A DNA stretch of 64,000 nt from Pseudomonadota bacterium. Lineage in GTDB: Bacteria > Pseudomonadota > Alphaproteobacteria > Rhodospirillales > Magnetospirillaceae. The stretch is from the NCBI GenBank assembly GCA_023426365.1, contig JAFAAW010000083.1, forward strand, positions 1 through 64,000, read 5' to 3'. Shown piece by piece: positions 18,004 to 26,624 of the stretch. The first letter of the stretch is position 1, and each line of letters starts with the position of its first letter. Position numbers and translations under genes: made by a program. The notes beneath the pieces were generated by a model, which searched no databases, was not told the DNA's origin, and saw only the letters and a program-made list of their open reading frames with translations.

Positions 18004-19332
18004 TCAGGCCGCCTCGATCTTGGCGCCCAGGCCGTTCATCAGCGCCTCGAAGCCGGGGAAGCTGGTTTCGATGGCTTCGGCGTCGTCCACCATCACCGGC
18101 TGGGCCGAGGCCATGCCGAGAACCAGGAACGACATGGCGATACGGTGGTCCAGGTGCACGGCGATGGTGGCGCCGCCCTGGGGGGCCGCGCCGGTGCCGT
18201 GGACGATCATGGTGTCGCCCTCTTCCTCGACCTTGACGCCGCAGGCCAGCAGGCCGCGCATGACGCAGGCGAAGCGGTCGCTTTCCTTGACGCGCAATTC
18301 GGCCAGACCGTTCATGCGGGTGGTGCCGGCGGCGCAGGCGGCCGCCATGGCCAGGACGGGGTATTCGTCGATCATGGACGGCGCCCGGTCGGCCGGCACG
18401 TCCACGCCCCGCAGCGACGACGCCCGGATGCGCAAGTCCGCCACCGGCTCGCCGCCTTCCTCGCGCGCATTGAGGAAGGTGATGTCGGCCCCCATCTCGC
18501 GCAGGGTGGTGTAAAGGCCGGTGCGCAGGGGATTCATGCCGACGCCCGACAGCACGATGTCGGAGCCGGGCACGATCAGCGCGGCGACGGCCGGAAAGGC
18601 GGCCGAGCTGGGATCGGCCGGCACCACCACGTGGCGGCCGGTCAGTTCGGGGAAGCCGGTGACGGAAATGGCGCGGCGGCCGTCCTCCAGGTACTCCACC
18701 TCGACGGTCGCGCCGAAATTGCGCAGCATCAGCTCGGTATGGTCGCGGGTGGCTTCCCGCTCGATCACCGTGGTGGTTCCGGGCGTGTTGAGGCCGGCCA
18801 GCAGGATGGCCGACTTCACCTGGGCCGAGGCCACCGGCAATTCGTAGGTGATGGGCAGCGGATTATTGGTGCCCACCACCGCGCCCGGCAGGCGGCCGCC
18901 GTCACGGGTGAAGAAGCGCGCCCCCATGCGCGACAGCGGCTCGGTCACGCGCTTCATGGGGCGCGAGCGCAAGGACGCGTCGCCGGTGAAGACGGTGGTG
19001 AAGGGATGGGTGGCGACCAGCCCCATCATCAGGCGCGCGCCGGTGCCCGAATTTCCCAGGTCCAGCACGTCGGCCGGTTCCTGCAGGCCGCCGACGCCGC
19101 GCCCGAACAGGCGCCAGGTGCCGTCGTCGAGGCGTTCGACCTCGGCACCCAGGGCGCGCATGGCGGCGGCGGTGCGCAGCACGTCGTCGCCCTCCAGCAA
19201 GCCTTCGACCCGGCTTTCACCCACCGCGAGCGCACCGAACATCAGGGCGCGGTGCGAAATGGACTTGTCGCCCGGCACCCGCACGGTGCCGGCCAGCGCC
19301 GCGGCGCGGGTGGATTTGAGCGGCTTGATCAT
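18004..19332 (-). CDS. aroA: 3-phosphoshikimate 1-carboxyvinyltransferase (EPSP synthase)
   Basis: Condenses shikimate-3-phosphate with PEP in aromatic amino-acid synthesis. The 442-residue protein begins MIKPLKSTRAAALAGTVRVPGDKSISHRAL, with the PGDKSISHRAL substrate-binding motif. It continues with LDLGNSGTGARLMMGL, the GDASLRSRPM block and the C-terminal DHRIAMSFLVLGMAS. The NSGTGAR form (A after TG rather than NAGTAMR) and overall sequence suggest a class II, Agrobacterium-type enzyme. The ATG at 19332 has GGGAG 6 nt upstream. The gene begins the aroA-cmk-rpsA run. Confidence 0.96.
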   Translation of the reverse strand: MIKPLKSTRAAALAGTVRVPGDKSISHRALMFGALAVGESRVEGLLEGDDVLRTAAAMRALGAEVERLDDGTWRLFGRGVGGLQEPADVLDLGNSGTGARLMMGLVATHPFTTVFTGDASLRSRPMKRVTEPLSRMGARFFTRDGGRLPGAVVGTNNPLPITYELPVASAQVKSAILLAGLNTPGTTTVIEREATRDHTELMLRNFGATVEVEYLEDGRRAISVTGFPELTGRHVVVPADPSSAAFPAVAALIVPGSDIVLSGVGMNPLRTGLYTTLREMGADITFLNAREEGGEPVADLRIRASSLRGVDVPADRAPSMIDEYPVLAMAAACAAGTTRMNGLAELRVKESDRFACVMRGLLACGVKVEEEGDTMIVHGTGAAPQGGATIAVHLDHRIAMSFLVLGMASAQPVMVDDAEAIETSFPGFEALMNGLGAKIEAA

Positions 19333-19573
19333 CTTCACTCCCAAGAATGACGACGCGGGACTATGCCCCGCCGGGCGCCTGATCTACCATAAGGCCAGCG
19401 GCGGTCATAGGATAAGGCGCGAAAACGGCCCTTCGCCCACGGACGCCCACAAAGACATTGCGGACACGGTTTTTTTCGTTTTGACACACGGGGGCGAACA
19501 TGGCAAATGCCCCCGAACCACCCCGACCGTCCCGGCGGGGACGGGGGATGCCAGTTTTCAAGGAGGAATCGAC

Positions 19574-19951
19574 GTGGCCAAGCCGGAATGGGGCCAGAAG
19601 CGCACCTGCAATAGCTGCGGCTGCCGCTTCTACGACATGACCCGCTCGCCCATCACCTGCCCCAAGTGCGGCAGCACGGTTGAGCCCGACATGCCGTTCA
19701 AGGTCCGTCGCAGCAGTGCCGCCCAGGCCGAAGCCAAGGCCGCCGCGCCCGCGCTGGCCAGCGGTGCCAACCTGGGGGGAGACGACCTTGTCGCCATCGA
19801 GGATGACGAGGACACCATCGACAATGACGAGGATTCGGCCGACGAGGACGAAAGCGGCCTGATCGAGGACGCGTCCGACCTGGGCGAGGACGACGACGAC
19901 ATGGCCGAGGTCATGGAGCACCTGGACGAGGAGATCGAGGACGAGGTCTGA
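19574..19951 (+). CDS. TIGR02300-type protein: zinc ribbon with acidic tail
   Basis: A 125-residue protein starting at GTG (AAGGAGG 7 nt upstream): MAKPEWGQKRTCNSCGCRFYDM. Two Cys pairs (CNSC and CPKC) form a zinc ribbon in the first 40 residues; the FYDMTRSP motif is the hallmark of this alphaproteobacterial family. From about residue 75 the chain is almost all Asp and Glu and probably disordered. Function is unknown; such proteins are widely conserved next to tRNA and aroA/cmk genes, and a nucleic-acid or RNA polymerase contact is only a guess. Confidence 0.85.
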   Translation: MAKPEWGQKRTCNSCGCRFYDMTRSPITCPKCGSTVEPDMPFKVRRSSAAQAEAKAAAPALASGANLGGDDLVAIEDDEDTIDNDEDSADEDESGLIEDASDLGEDDDDMAEVMEHLDEEIEDEV

Positions 19952-20012
19952 CCTCGTCCCCGACAGACTTTCGGCGGGGCGGGGAAAAATACACGGGGCT
20001 GAAAAAATCCTC

Positions 20013-20041
20013 TTGACCCCAACCGCCGGAATCCATATTTT
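20013..20041 (+). promoter_or_regulatory. Sigma70-type promoter of the first tRNA-Ala
   Basis: TTGACC (20013-20018), 17 bp, then TATTTT (20036-20041). The tRNA starts about 50 bp downstream. The same hexamers with the same spacing stand before the second copy (25109-25137). Confidence 0.75.
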
Positions 20042-20089
20042 CCGCCTCCACCGACGGACGGCACCCCAGGCCAGAGTCGAGAAAGTTTC

Positions 20090-20165
<76 letters not shown>

Positions 20166-20170
20166 AAACA

Positions 20171-20204
20171 AAGGGCTTGGCAAGGCGACTTGCCAGGCCC
20201 TTTT
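20171..20204 (+). terminator. Terminator of tRNA-Ala copy 1
   Basis: AAGGGCTTGGCAAG, loop GCGA, CTTGCCAGGCCCTT, then TT. The stem is 14 bp with one G-T pair, 5 bp after the CCA end. It differs in sequence from the terminator of copy 2. Confidence 0.88.
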
Positions 20205-20286
20205 GGGTTTCCGCAGCCCTGTTGGTTTTCCGCACTGGGCGCCTGCGGCGTGGAGAAGCTTCCCCACGCCGCCCGCCCAGCATCTC

Positions 20287-22149
20287 CTATTTGGCCGGGT
20301 CCTGTTTGGCCGCAGCGCCCGGCAGCGGGGCACCCGGCGGCGGGGCGTCGCCTGCCGCCATGAACTCTCTCCAGCTCGGGCCGTTCCAGTAATTGTGAAC
20401 ATAATAGCCCTGGGCGACATACGTGTTGTTGCCGACCAGATGCAGGTTGTAAAGCTCCGTTCCCGGGGCGGCATCGCGCGCGGCGATCGACCGCAACTCG
20501 ACCGCCCCCGCAGGCGTGATCAGGACGTCGCCGACCTGGAGCCGGGTGGCCTTGAGCGCGGGATTGATGCGGTTGGCAACGTCCGGGTCAAGGGCCTTCC
20601 AACCTTGCGCGGTCAGGAAGGCGTGATCCGCGGTGACGAAGAAATTCGAGCCGTTGAGAGCGTGAAGCCGACGACCGTCGAGGCGGGGGCGGCCCAGGCC
20701 GATGACTTGGTTGACCGCGCCGTCGGTGCCCATCACCCGCTCGCCGACCTGAATGCTTTCGATGGCCTTTTCGCGGCCATCGGCCATGCGCACCGGGGTG
20801 CCGGCGACGAAATGCCCGGCGGTGAACTGTTCGCGGGTCGGCCCGTTGCCGTAATTGTGGACGTAGTAGCCCTGGGCCACATACGTGTTGTTGCCGACCA
20901 GATGCAGATTGTAGACCACCGTTTCCGGGGCGGCGTCGCGCGCGGCCACCGACCGCAGTTCCACCGTCCCGCCGGGCTTGAGCAGGATGTCGCCGACCTC
21001 GAGCCGGGTCGCCTTCAGCGTGGGATTGATGCGGTTGATGGCGTCCGGATCGAAGGCCTTCCAGCCTTTGGTGGTCAGGAAGGCGTGATCCGCGGTGACG
21101 AAGAAGTCCGAGCCGTTGAGGGCGTAAAGCTGGCGACCGCCAAGGCGCGGACGCCCGAAGCCCACGACCTCGTTGGCCGCCCCGTCGGTGCCCAGGACCA
21201 TCTCGCCCACCTGGATGCTCTCGATGGCTTTTTCGCTGCCGTCGGCCATGCGCACCGGGGTGCCGGCGACAAAGCAGCTTTCGGCTGACGCCCCGGAGGG
21301 CGCGAGACCCGGCATCGAACCGTCGCCGGCCTTGGAGTTCAGCACGCCGCCGCTGCCGCCCGCATTGGTGAAGGAAACGATATTTTCCGGATCGCCGTGG
21401 CGGTCCCGGTCCTTCAGCGATGTTCCCACGTTGCCGAAGGTGAAGCGGGTTCCCAGCAGGGCGAAGCCGGGACCGGCATTGCCGGCACCGGCAACCCCGA
21501 ACAGCGTCCACGGGATCGCATCGTCGGGCTTCCATTCGATGGCGGAATATCCGGTCCGGCTGTTGCTGAAGCCGGTGCCGCCCAGCGTCAGCTTGAGATC
21601 GTCGCGCGAGTACCAGGACACCGCCGCGTTGCCATACCCCGTCGAACGGGCGCCCTTGTTGGCATCGCCGCGCTGGATGCCCGCCGCCGTCAACACGGTG
21701 TAGTCGCCCACATAGGCTTCGGCCTCGAGGCCATGGCGAAACACGTTCCAGCCGCCGATCCGCGACCACATGGTGGTGGCGCCGAGCAGGGCCAGATTGG
21801 GGTCGCGCCAGAACACGTGGCCGCCAAGGCCGCCCTGCCCGCGATCGCCGCTCTGGCCAAGCGCCCCGTCAAGCTGCACGCCGAAACTGTGGCCGAGCGG
21901 CGCGGTATAGGCTGCGCCGACATACTCGGACGCCTCGCCGCCAACCGACCCGGCCTGACTGTCAACCGTCAGCACCGGAGCCGAGACCGCCCTGTCGCTG
22001 TCGGCCAGCGCGGCGGCGCCGGGAAAGCCGGCGAGACAGACGAAAAGCGCCGCACGCAGACCAAGACGGCGGACACCGCAATATCCACCCCAGCCATTGC
22101 GCGCGATATTTGCGGCGTCTTGAGAGTTTGGAACGGCCGTGTGCTTCAT
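20287..22149 (-). CDS. Exported protein with beta-rich N-terminal domain and two tandem Hint domains
   Basis: 620 residues. A signal peptide is likely at about 27-49 (LGLRAALFVCLAGFPGAAALA), after an unusually long polar N-terminus. Residues 75-245 look beta-rich with alternating hydrophobics and Gly/aromatic turns, possibly a small outer-membrane barrel. Two homologous Hint repeats follow at about 292-445 and 446-599. Repeat 1 has the intein-type nucleophile C292 (SCFVAGTPVRMADG), block-B TADH (T352-H355) and terminal HN (H431-N432). Repeat 2 keeps TADH and HN but has H446 in place of Cys. The residue after each HN is Tyr, not Cys/Ser/Thr, so cleavage rather than splicing is expected. The gene is divergent from a response regulator gene. 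Its substrate or role is unknown. Confidence 0.8.
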   Translation of the reverse strand: MKHTAVPNSQDAANIARNGWGGYCGVRRLGLRAALFVCLAGFPGAAALADSDRAVSAPVLTVDSQAGSVGGEASEYVGAAYTAPLGHSFGVQLDGALGQSGDRGQGGLGGHVFWRDPNLALLGATTMWSRIGGWNVFRHGLEAEAYVGDYTVLTAAGIQRGDANKGARSTGYGNAAVSWYSRDDLKLTLGGTGFSNSRTGYSAIEWKPDDAIPWTLFGVAGAGNAGPGFALLGTRFTFGNVGTSLKDRDRHGDPENIVSFTNAGGSGGVLNSKAGDGSMPGLAPSGASAESCFVAGTPVRMADGSEKAIESIQVGEMVLGTDGAANEVVGFGRPRLGGRQLYALNGSDFFVTADHAFLTTKGWKAFDPDAINRINPTLKATRLEVGDILLKPGGTVELRSVAARDAAPETVVYNLHLVGNNTYVAQGYYVHNYGNGPTREQFTAGHFVAGTPVRMADGREKAIESIQVGERVMGTDGAVNQVIGLGRPRLDGRRLHALNGSNFFVTADHAFLTAQGWKALDPDVANRINPALKATRLQVGDVLITPAGAVELRSIAARDAAPGTELYNLHLVGNNTYVAQGYYVHNYWNGPSWREFMAAGDAPPPGAPLPGAAAKQDPAK

Positions 22150-22154
22150 ATTTA

Positions 22155-22207
22155 AGTTCCCACCTGCAAATACCTGTGAAAATTGCCTCCTCCAATCTTA
22201 GTTCCCA
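22155..22207. promoter_or_regulatory. Repeated TGGGAACT in the divergent Hint / regulator intergenic region
   Basis: TGGGAACT occurs on the minus strand at 22155-22162 and 22200-22207, spaced 45 bp. The gap between the Hint gene (start 22149) and the regulator gene (start 22351) is locally AT-richer than its surroundings. The proximal copy also resembles a ribosome site (GGTGGGAA) for the Hint gene. Use as a binding site for the adjacent OmpR-type regulator is a hypothesis. Confidence 0.35.
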
Positions 22208-22350
22208 TCCCGTCCGGCATTGAAACACCCAGATTTGATCTTGATTCGACGGAAATTCGATAATTGGCGCGGGTTTGCTTGCCCCCTTTCCATGGAAAAA
22301 CGGACCCGGCATTATCCGGGCAGGCGGAGCGCGGAAACAGGGAGGCAGGA

Positions 22351-23049
22351 ATGGGGACGATCATCGTCGTCGAGGACGATGCCGATCTGCGCGAACAGAT
22401 GGTCGCCTATCTGTCGCTGTCGGGCTTTGCCGCGTCCGGTGTCGGTTCGGCGGCCGAGTTCTATCGGCGGATGGCGGTGGAAAGCTGCGACATCGTTGTC
22501 CTGGACCTGCGGCTGCCCGACGAGGATGGCCTGGCCATCGCCGCCCATGTGCGGGCGCATACCGCGACCGGCATCGTCATGGTCACCGCCCGGAACCGGA
22601 TCGATGACCGCGTGCGCGGGCACGAGGCGGGCGCCGACGCCTATCTCCCCAAACCCGTGGACATGCGGGAACTGGTGGCCATCATCAAAAGCCTGCAACG
22701 CCGCCTGGGCGGAGACGCCCCCCAGGCCGCGCGGGCCAGCGGCTGGCGGCTGGACTGCTCGGCCTTCACCCTGTCCGCCCCCGGCGGGCGGACGGTCGCG
22801 GTCACACCCAACGAAATGGCGCTGTTGCGCGCCCTGGCGGCGGCGGCCGGCACCGTGGTCGGCCGGGGCACCTTGCTGGGAGTCCTGGGATACGATCCCT
22901 GCGACGTGGGCAACCGCAACCTTGACGCCGCCTTGCGCAGGCTACGGCTCAAGGTCGCGGAACTGACCGACACCTCACTGCCGATCCGAACGGTCCATTC
23001 CGTCGGCTACCTGTTCGCCGAGGACATGGACGTGCGCGGCCATATCTGA
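22351..23049 (+). CDS. OmpR-family response regulator
   Basis: 232 residues. Receiver domain: acidic pair in VVEDDADL, phospho-acceptor in IVVLDLRLP, TAR and LPKP (lysine). A winged-helix DNA-binding domain follows (about 135-228), with TPNEMALLRALA and NRNLDAALRRLRLKV ending in IRTVHSVGYLF. GGGAGGCAGGA precedes the ATG at 22351. It faces the histidine kinase gene convergently and their 3' ends overlap by 75 bp; the partnership is inferred from adjacency. It diverges from the Hint protein gene, which is a likely target. Confidence 0.9.
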   Translation: MGTIIVVEDDADLREQMVAYLSLSGFAASGVGSAAEFYRRMAVESCDIVVLDLRLPDEDGLAIAAHVRAHTATGIVMVTARNRIDDRVRGHEAGADAYLPKPVDMRELVAIIKSLQRRLGGDAPQAARASGWRLDCSAFTLSAPGGRTVAVTPNEMALLRALAAAAGTVVGRGTLLGVLGYDPCDVGNRNLDAALRRLRLKVAELTDTSLPIRTVHSVGYLFAEDMDVRGHI

Positions 23050-24969
23050 TTGCGCCCCGCCGGCCGGAATGGCCAGCACGAAGCACGCTCCCCCGCCGTC
23101 CCTGGGGCGGCAGGTCGCCGTGCCGCCATGCATGAGGGCGATCGTCTTGACCAGATGCAGCCCGATGCCGAAACCGCCCCCCGACCCGCTGAAGGGGCTG
23201 CGGTAGTGCTTGTCGAAGATAAGCTCCCGTTCGCCGGGCCGCACGCCCGGTCCGCGATCGCGCACCATGAAGAGTATCGAGCCGCCTTGCGCCTGGGCGG
23301 CGACCTCCACCGTCTGGTCGGGGGGACCGTAACGGCGGGCATTGTCGATCAACGCGTCCAGCGCAATGCCCAGCAGCGCCCCATCGGCCACAACGGTGGC
23401 CGGCAGTTCGCCCAGTTCGGCGCGAATGTCGCCGCGCCCGGTTTCCTGGTCTCGCGCCACCGCCTGGGCGGCGATGGTGGCGGGGGACACCGGACAGCGT
23501 TGAATTTCCATCGTCTCGTCGCGCTTGCTGTTCAGGCAGGTTTCGATCAGCCCGACCAGCCGGCGCACCGCGTTGCGGATGGTGGCGAAGCGGCTGGCGA
23601 CCTCGGGCGGCGCCCGGGGGACCAGCAATTCGAGAACCTGGACCGCACTGTCGATGACGGCAAGCGGCGTCTTGAACTCGTGCGTCACCATGTCCACGAA
23701 CGTGCGCTGGCGCTCCCGCGCCATCCTTTCGCCGGCCAAGGCCACCTCGGCGCTGATCTGCCGCTGCCGCGTCAGCACGAAGCGATAGCCCAGCGCCACG
23801 CAAAGAATGCCAAGATGCAGGACGGTGGCGATGGCATCCATCCGGCGCCCCAGGTCGGGCGGAATGGCGGAGGAGACCATCGCCCCCACCTCGACGCCCC
23901 ACACCGCAACGACCGGAACGAAGGCGCAGAGATAAAACCTCAAGAGCACGTCGCGGGGCTGGCGCAGCACCAGGATGGACGCCATGGCGATGCTGCCGAC
24001 GCTTGCCGCCAGCATGATCAGTTGGGCCGGCGGCGCCACAAGGGAGAAGACCTCGCTGGCGGCGAACAGGATCGGCACCAGCATGACCAGCCCGCCCCAG
24101 CGATAGAGCCGGTGCATGATGGGAAAGGTCTTTCCGAGGTCGAGAATGCGGTCCCACATGAGCATGAAGACCGAGATGCCGCCGAACAGCCCGATGGCGC
24201 TGAGCAGGTAGTTCGTGTTGCGCCCCGCTTCGGGAAACAACACGACGACGACGCCCGAATGGGTCAATTCCCGGCACAGGGCCGTGACCACGAACGCGGC
24301 GTACAGCAGCATGGAGCCGTCGCGCAGCCACACCCCGAACAGCAGGTAGGTGAGGATGAACACGGTCAGCACGCCGAAGCTGATGCCATGGAACGCCGAT
24401 CGCCGGGCTTCCTCGTACGGCAGGGCGGTGGGATGCCACAAAGCCGCCTCCTCGAAGCGGATCTTGTGCAGCGAGGACAGCCGGATGTAGACCGTGGCCG
24501 CTTCGCCTTGCGGCAAGGAAAGGCTGGCCGCATGCAGACGGGTGGCCACCTGCAATTGCCCCGCCGGAACGCGCCGGCCCAGCACGGTTTGGGAAAAGCC
24601 GCCCCCCGGCTTTTCCACATAGACCCGGACGTCGTCGATGTCCGGCTCTCCGAATGCCAAAATCCAATCGGCCGGGGCTTCGTCGGCGCGCAGGGCGGAA
24701 AAGCGGTACCACAAGGTGCCGCTGCTCAGGCCCGGCTCATACGGCGTGGCCGGGCGGAACCCGTCATGCCGCGCCACCTCGTCGATGCCCAGGACGCCTT
24801 TGGGATCGTCAAGGTACGCCAGGTGCCCATCGAGCGGGAGTTTCAAGGTGTCGGCGGCCACCATGGCGGAGGATGGCTCGGCGCGGGCCACCGCCGCCCA
24901 AAGCCCCCACAGGGCCACAACGGCAAGGAACACGCCTCGACGCCAGCCCCGCTTTGAAACGCCACCCAT
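22975..24969 (-). CDS. 7TMR-DISM histidine kinase
   Basis: About 664 residues. Signal/anchor RRGVFLAVVALWGLWAAVARA; an extracytoplasmic 7TMR-DISM extracellular domain (about 45-190, with SSGTLWYRFSAL and ATVYIRLSSLHKI, the jelly-roll fold that usually senses carbohydrates or lipids). Seven hydrophobic helices follow (about 200-400), then HisKA with VDMVTHEFKTPLAVID and HATPase with ALIDNARRYGPP, VRDRGPGV and GGFGIGLHLVKTI. The last 75 bp overlap the regulator gene in antisense. ATG 24969 was chosen; TTG 25017 gives 16 more residues. The signal is unknown, but it could report on the exported Hint protein next door. Confidence 0.88.
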   Translation of the reverse strand: MGGVSKRGWRRGVFLAVVALWGLWAAVARAEPSSAMVAADTLKLPLDGHLAYLDDPKGVLGIDEVARHDGFRPATPYEPGLSSGTLWYRFSALRADEAPADWILAFGEPDIDDVRVYVEKPGGGFSQTVLGRRVPAGQLQVATRLHAASLSLPQGEAATVYIRLSSLHKIRFEEAALWHPTALPYEEARRSAFHGISFGVLTVFILTYLLFGVWLRDGSMLLYAAFVVTALCRELTHSGVVVVLFPEAGRNTNYLLSAIGLFGGISVFMLMWDRILDLGKTFPIMHRLYRWGGLVMLVPILFAASEVFSLVAPPAQLIMLAASVGSIAMASILVLRQPRDVLLRFYLCAFVPVVAVWGVEVGAMVSSAIPPDLGRRMDAIATVLHLGILCVALGYRFVLTRQRQISAEVALAGERMARERQRTFVDMVTHEFKTPLAVIDSAVQVLELLVPRAPPEVASRFATIRNAVRRLVGLIETCLNSKRDETMEIQRCPVSPATIAAQAVARDQETGRGDIRAELGELPATVVADGALLGIALDALIDNARRYGPPDQTVEVAAQAQGGSILFMVRDRGPGVRPGERELIFDKHYRSPFSGSGGGFGIGLHLVKTIALMHGGTATCRPRDGGGACFVLAIPAGGAQSDMAAHVHVLGEQVADGMDRSDRQ

Positions 24970-25108
24970 GAACCGGCCCGCCCAGGTCGAAATTGCCCCC
25001 CTGCTGTGATGCCTCAAGCCGGGGGGCGTGGCAACACGCTATGTACAATGAAGGATTGAAAGCGCGCCCCGCCGGGCGCGCCTTATTTCCAGCCGCCCGT
25101 TTTCAGTC

Positions 25109-25137
25109 TTGACCGGGAATGGCGAAGTCCATATTTT
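25109..25137 (+). promoter_or_regulatory. Sigma70-type promoter of the second tRNA-Ala
   Basis: TTGACC (25109-25114), 17 bp, TATTTT (25132-25137), matching the promoter of copy 1. The following 45 bp also align with the copy-1 leader, with small indels. Confidence 0.75.
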
Positions 25138-25172
25138 CCGCCTCCCGACAGACGGCATCCCAGGCCCGCGGC

Positions 25173-25200
25173 GAAAAAGTTTCGGGGCCGAAAAAGTTTC

Positions 25201-25206
<6 letters not shown>
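25173..25206 (+). repeat. 17-bp tandem duplication at the 5' end of tRNA-Ala copy 2
   Basis: GAAAAAGTTTCGGGGCC occurs twice head to tail (25173-25189 and 25190-25206). The second unit includes the first six bases of the mature tRNA, so the first unit is a decoy 5' end in the leader. Copy 1 has only a single unit (GAGAAAGTTTCGGGGCC). This looks like slippage or a small duplication at a junction. Confidence 0.85.
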
Positions 25207-25276
<70 letters not shown>

Positions 25277-25281
25277 AGACG

Positions 25282-25312
25282 AAAGGCCCGGCCGGCACAC
25301 GGCCGGGCCTTT
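25282..25312 (+). terminator. Terminator of tRNA-Ala copy 2
   Basis: AAAGGCCCGGCCG, loop GCACA, CGGCCGGGCCTTT: a perfect 13-bp stem ending in TTT. The sequence is unrelated to the copy-1 terminator, so similarity between the two loci ends at the CCA. Confidence 0.87.
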
Positions 25313-25430
25313 CCCGTTTTCGCCCCGCATGTTCCCAGCACGCTTGTGGACAACTATCCCATGGGTGCAATTTCTTCGCCCCCTGCCGGGGCGCTATATG
25401 GGGGGCCGACCCCCAATCACCGGGAACAGC

Positions 25431-26612
25431 ATGCCTGCTGCCGCAGCCGCCGTGGCGTCCGACGCCGATACATTGATTGATCTTGTCCGTACCCTGGCGT
25501 CCGCCACCAGCCATGCCGACATCATCCGGCAGGTGACCCGGGCCGTGCGCCAGTTGACGAGCGCCGACGGGGCCACCTTCGTCCTCAAGGAAGGGGATTG
25601 CTGCTTCTACGCCGACGAGGATGCGCCCAGCCCGCTGTGGAAGGGGCAGCGCTTTCCCCTGGCGGCGTGCGCCAGCGGCTGGGCCATGGCCAGCAATTCC
25701 ACGGTGGTGATCCCCGACGTCCGCGCCGACAAGCGCATGCCGCACGGCGCCTATGCCCCCACCTTCGTGCGCAGCCTGGTGGTCGCGCCGCTCAGCACCG
25801 ACGCCTCGGTCGCCGCCATCGGCGCCTATTGGGCGACGCCGGCCCAGCCCGACCGCACCGACGTCGCCACCGTGGAAACCGTGGCCCACGCCGCCGCGCT
25901 GGCCTTGCAGAACATGGAATTGGCCAATTCGCTGCGGGCGGCGGCGGCCACCAAGTCGCGGCTACTGGCGGCGGTGGGTCACGATTTGCGCCAGCCCCTG
26001 CAATCCCTGGCGCTGTTCTCCAGCGTGCTGGAAGCCGAGGCCCGAACGCCCATGGCCCAGAAGGCGGCGACACAGCTCAACGCCTCGGTGGATCGCATGG
26101 CCAACCTGCTGGGGTCCATCCTGGCGCTGTCCGATCTGGATTCGGGAAGCGTCAGCGTGAACCGCGCCCCGGTGGCGGTGGACGCGCTGCTTGCGCCGCT
26201 GGAGGAGGAAGTGGCCGGCGAGGCCGCCGCCAAGGGCATCAAGCTGGTGCGCATCCCCAGTTCGGCCCGCGTGGTGACCGATGCCGGCCTTGCCACCGCC
26301 ATCCTGCGCAACCTGACGGTCAACGCCGTGCGCTATACCCAATGCGGCAAGGTGCTGTTGGGCGCCCGCCGCCATAGCGCCCAGGTCCACGTCGCGGTGG
26401 GCGACACCGGCATCGGCATCGATGCCGCCCAGCAGGCCGCCATTTTCGAGGAATTCTATCAGATCAACAATCCGGCCCGCGATTTCGCCGCCGGCACCGG
26501 CGTGGGCCTGGCCATCGTGCGCCGGCTGGTGGACATCCTGGGCCATCGCATCCACCTGCGATCGGTCAAGGGGCGCGGATCGCTGTTCACCCTGGTGCTG
26601 CCGGCGGGGTAG
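25431..26612 (+). CDS. Soluble GAF-domain histidine kinase
   Basis: 393 residues without membrane helices. A GAF domain (about 15-165; TLIDLVRTLASATSHADIIRQ, VIPDVRADKRMPHGAY) is followed by HisKA with AAVGHDLRQPLQSLALFSSVLE and HATPase with ILRNLTVNAVRYT, VGDTGIGID and GTGVGLAIVRRLVD. The HDLRQPLQ form of the H-box is typical of cytosolic hybrid-type kinases. No receiver domain is attached and no response regulator gene adjoins it. ATG 25431 is the first start after the tRNA terminator. Its 3' neighbour, a UDG-like gene 12 bp on, is likely co-transcribed but functionally unrelated. Confidence 0.88.
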   Translation: MPAAAAAVASDADTLIDLVRTLASATSHADIIRQVTRAVRQLTSADGATFVLKEGDCCFYADEDAPSPLWKGQRFPLAACASGWAMASNSTVVIPDVRADKRMPHGAYAPTFVRSLVVAPLSTDASVAAIGAYWATPAQPDRTDVATVETVAHAAALALQNMELANSLRAAAATKSRLLAAVGHDLRQPLQSLALFSSVLEAEARTPMAQKAATQLNASVDRMANLLGSILALSDLDSGSVSVNRAPVAVDALLAPLEEEVAGEAAAKGIKLVRIPSSARVVTDAGLATAILRNLTVNAVRYTQCGKVLLGARRHSAQVHVAVGDTGIGIDAAQQAAIFEEFYQINNPARDFAAGTGVGLAIVRRLVDILGHRIHLRSVKGRGSLFTLVLPAG

Positions 26613-26624
26613 CATGCCGTCACC

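Noticed and set aside
20287..22149. A splicing intein interrupting a host gene
   Set aside because: The Hint units are at the C-terminal end with no host extein after them, the +1 residue is Tyr, and there is no homing endonuclease domain.
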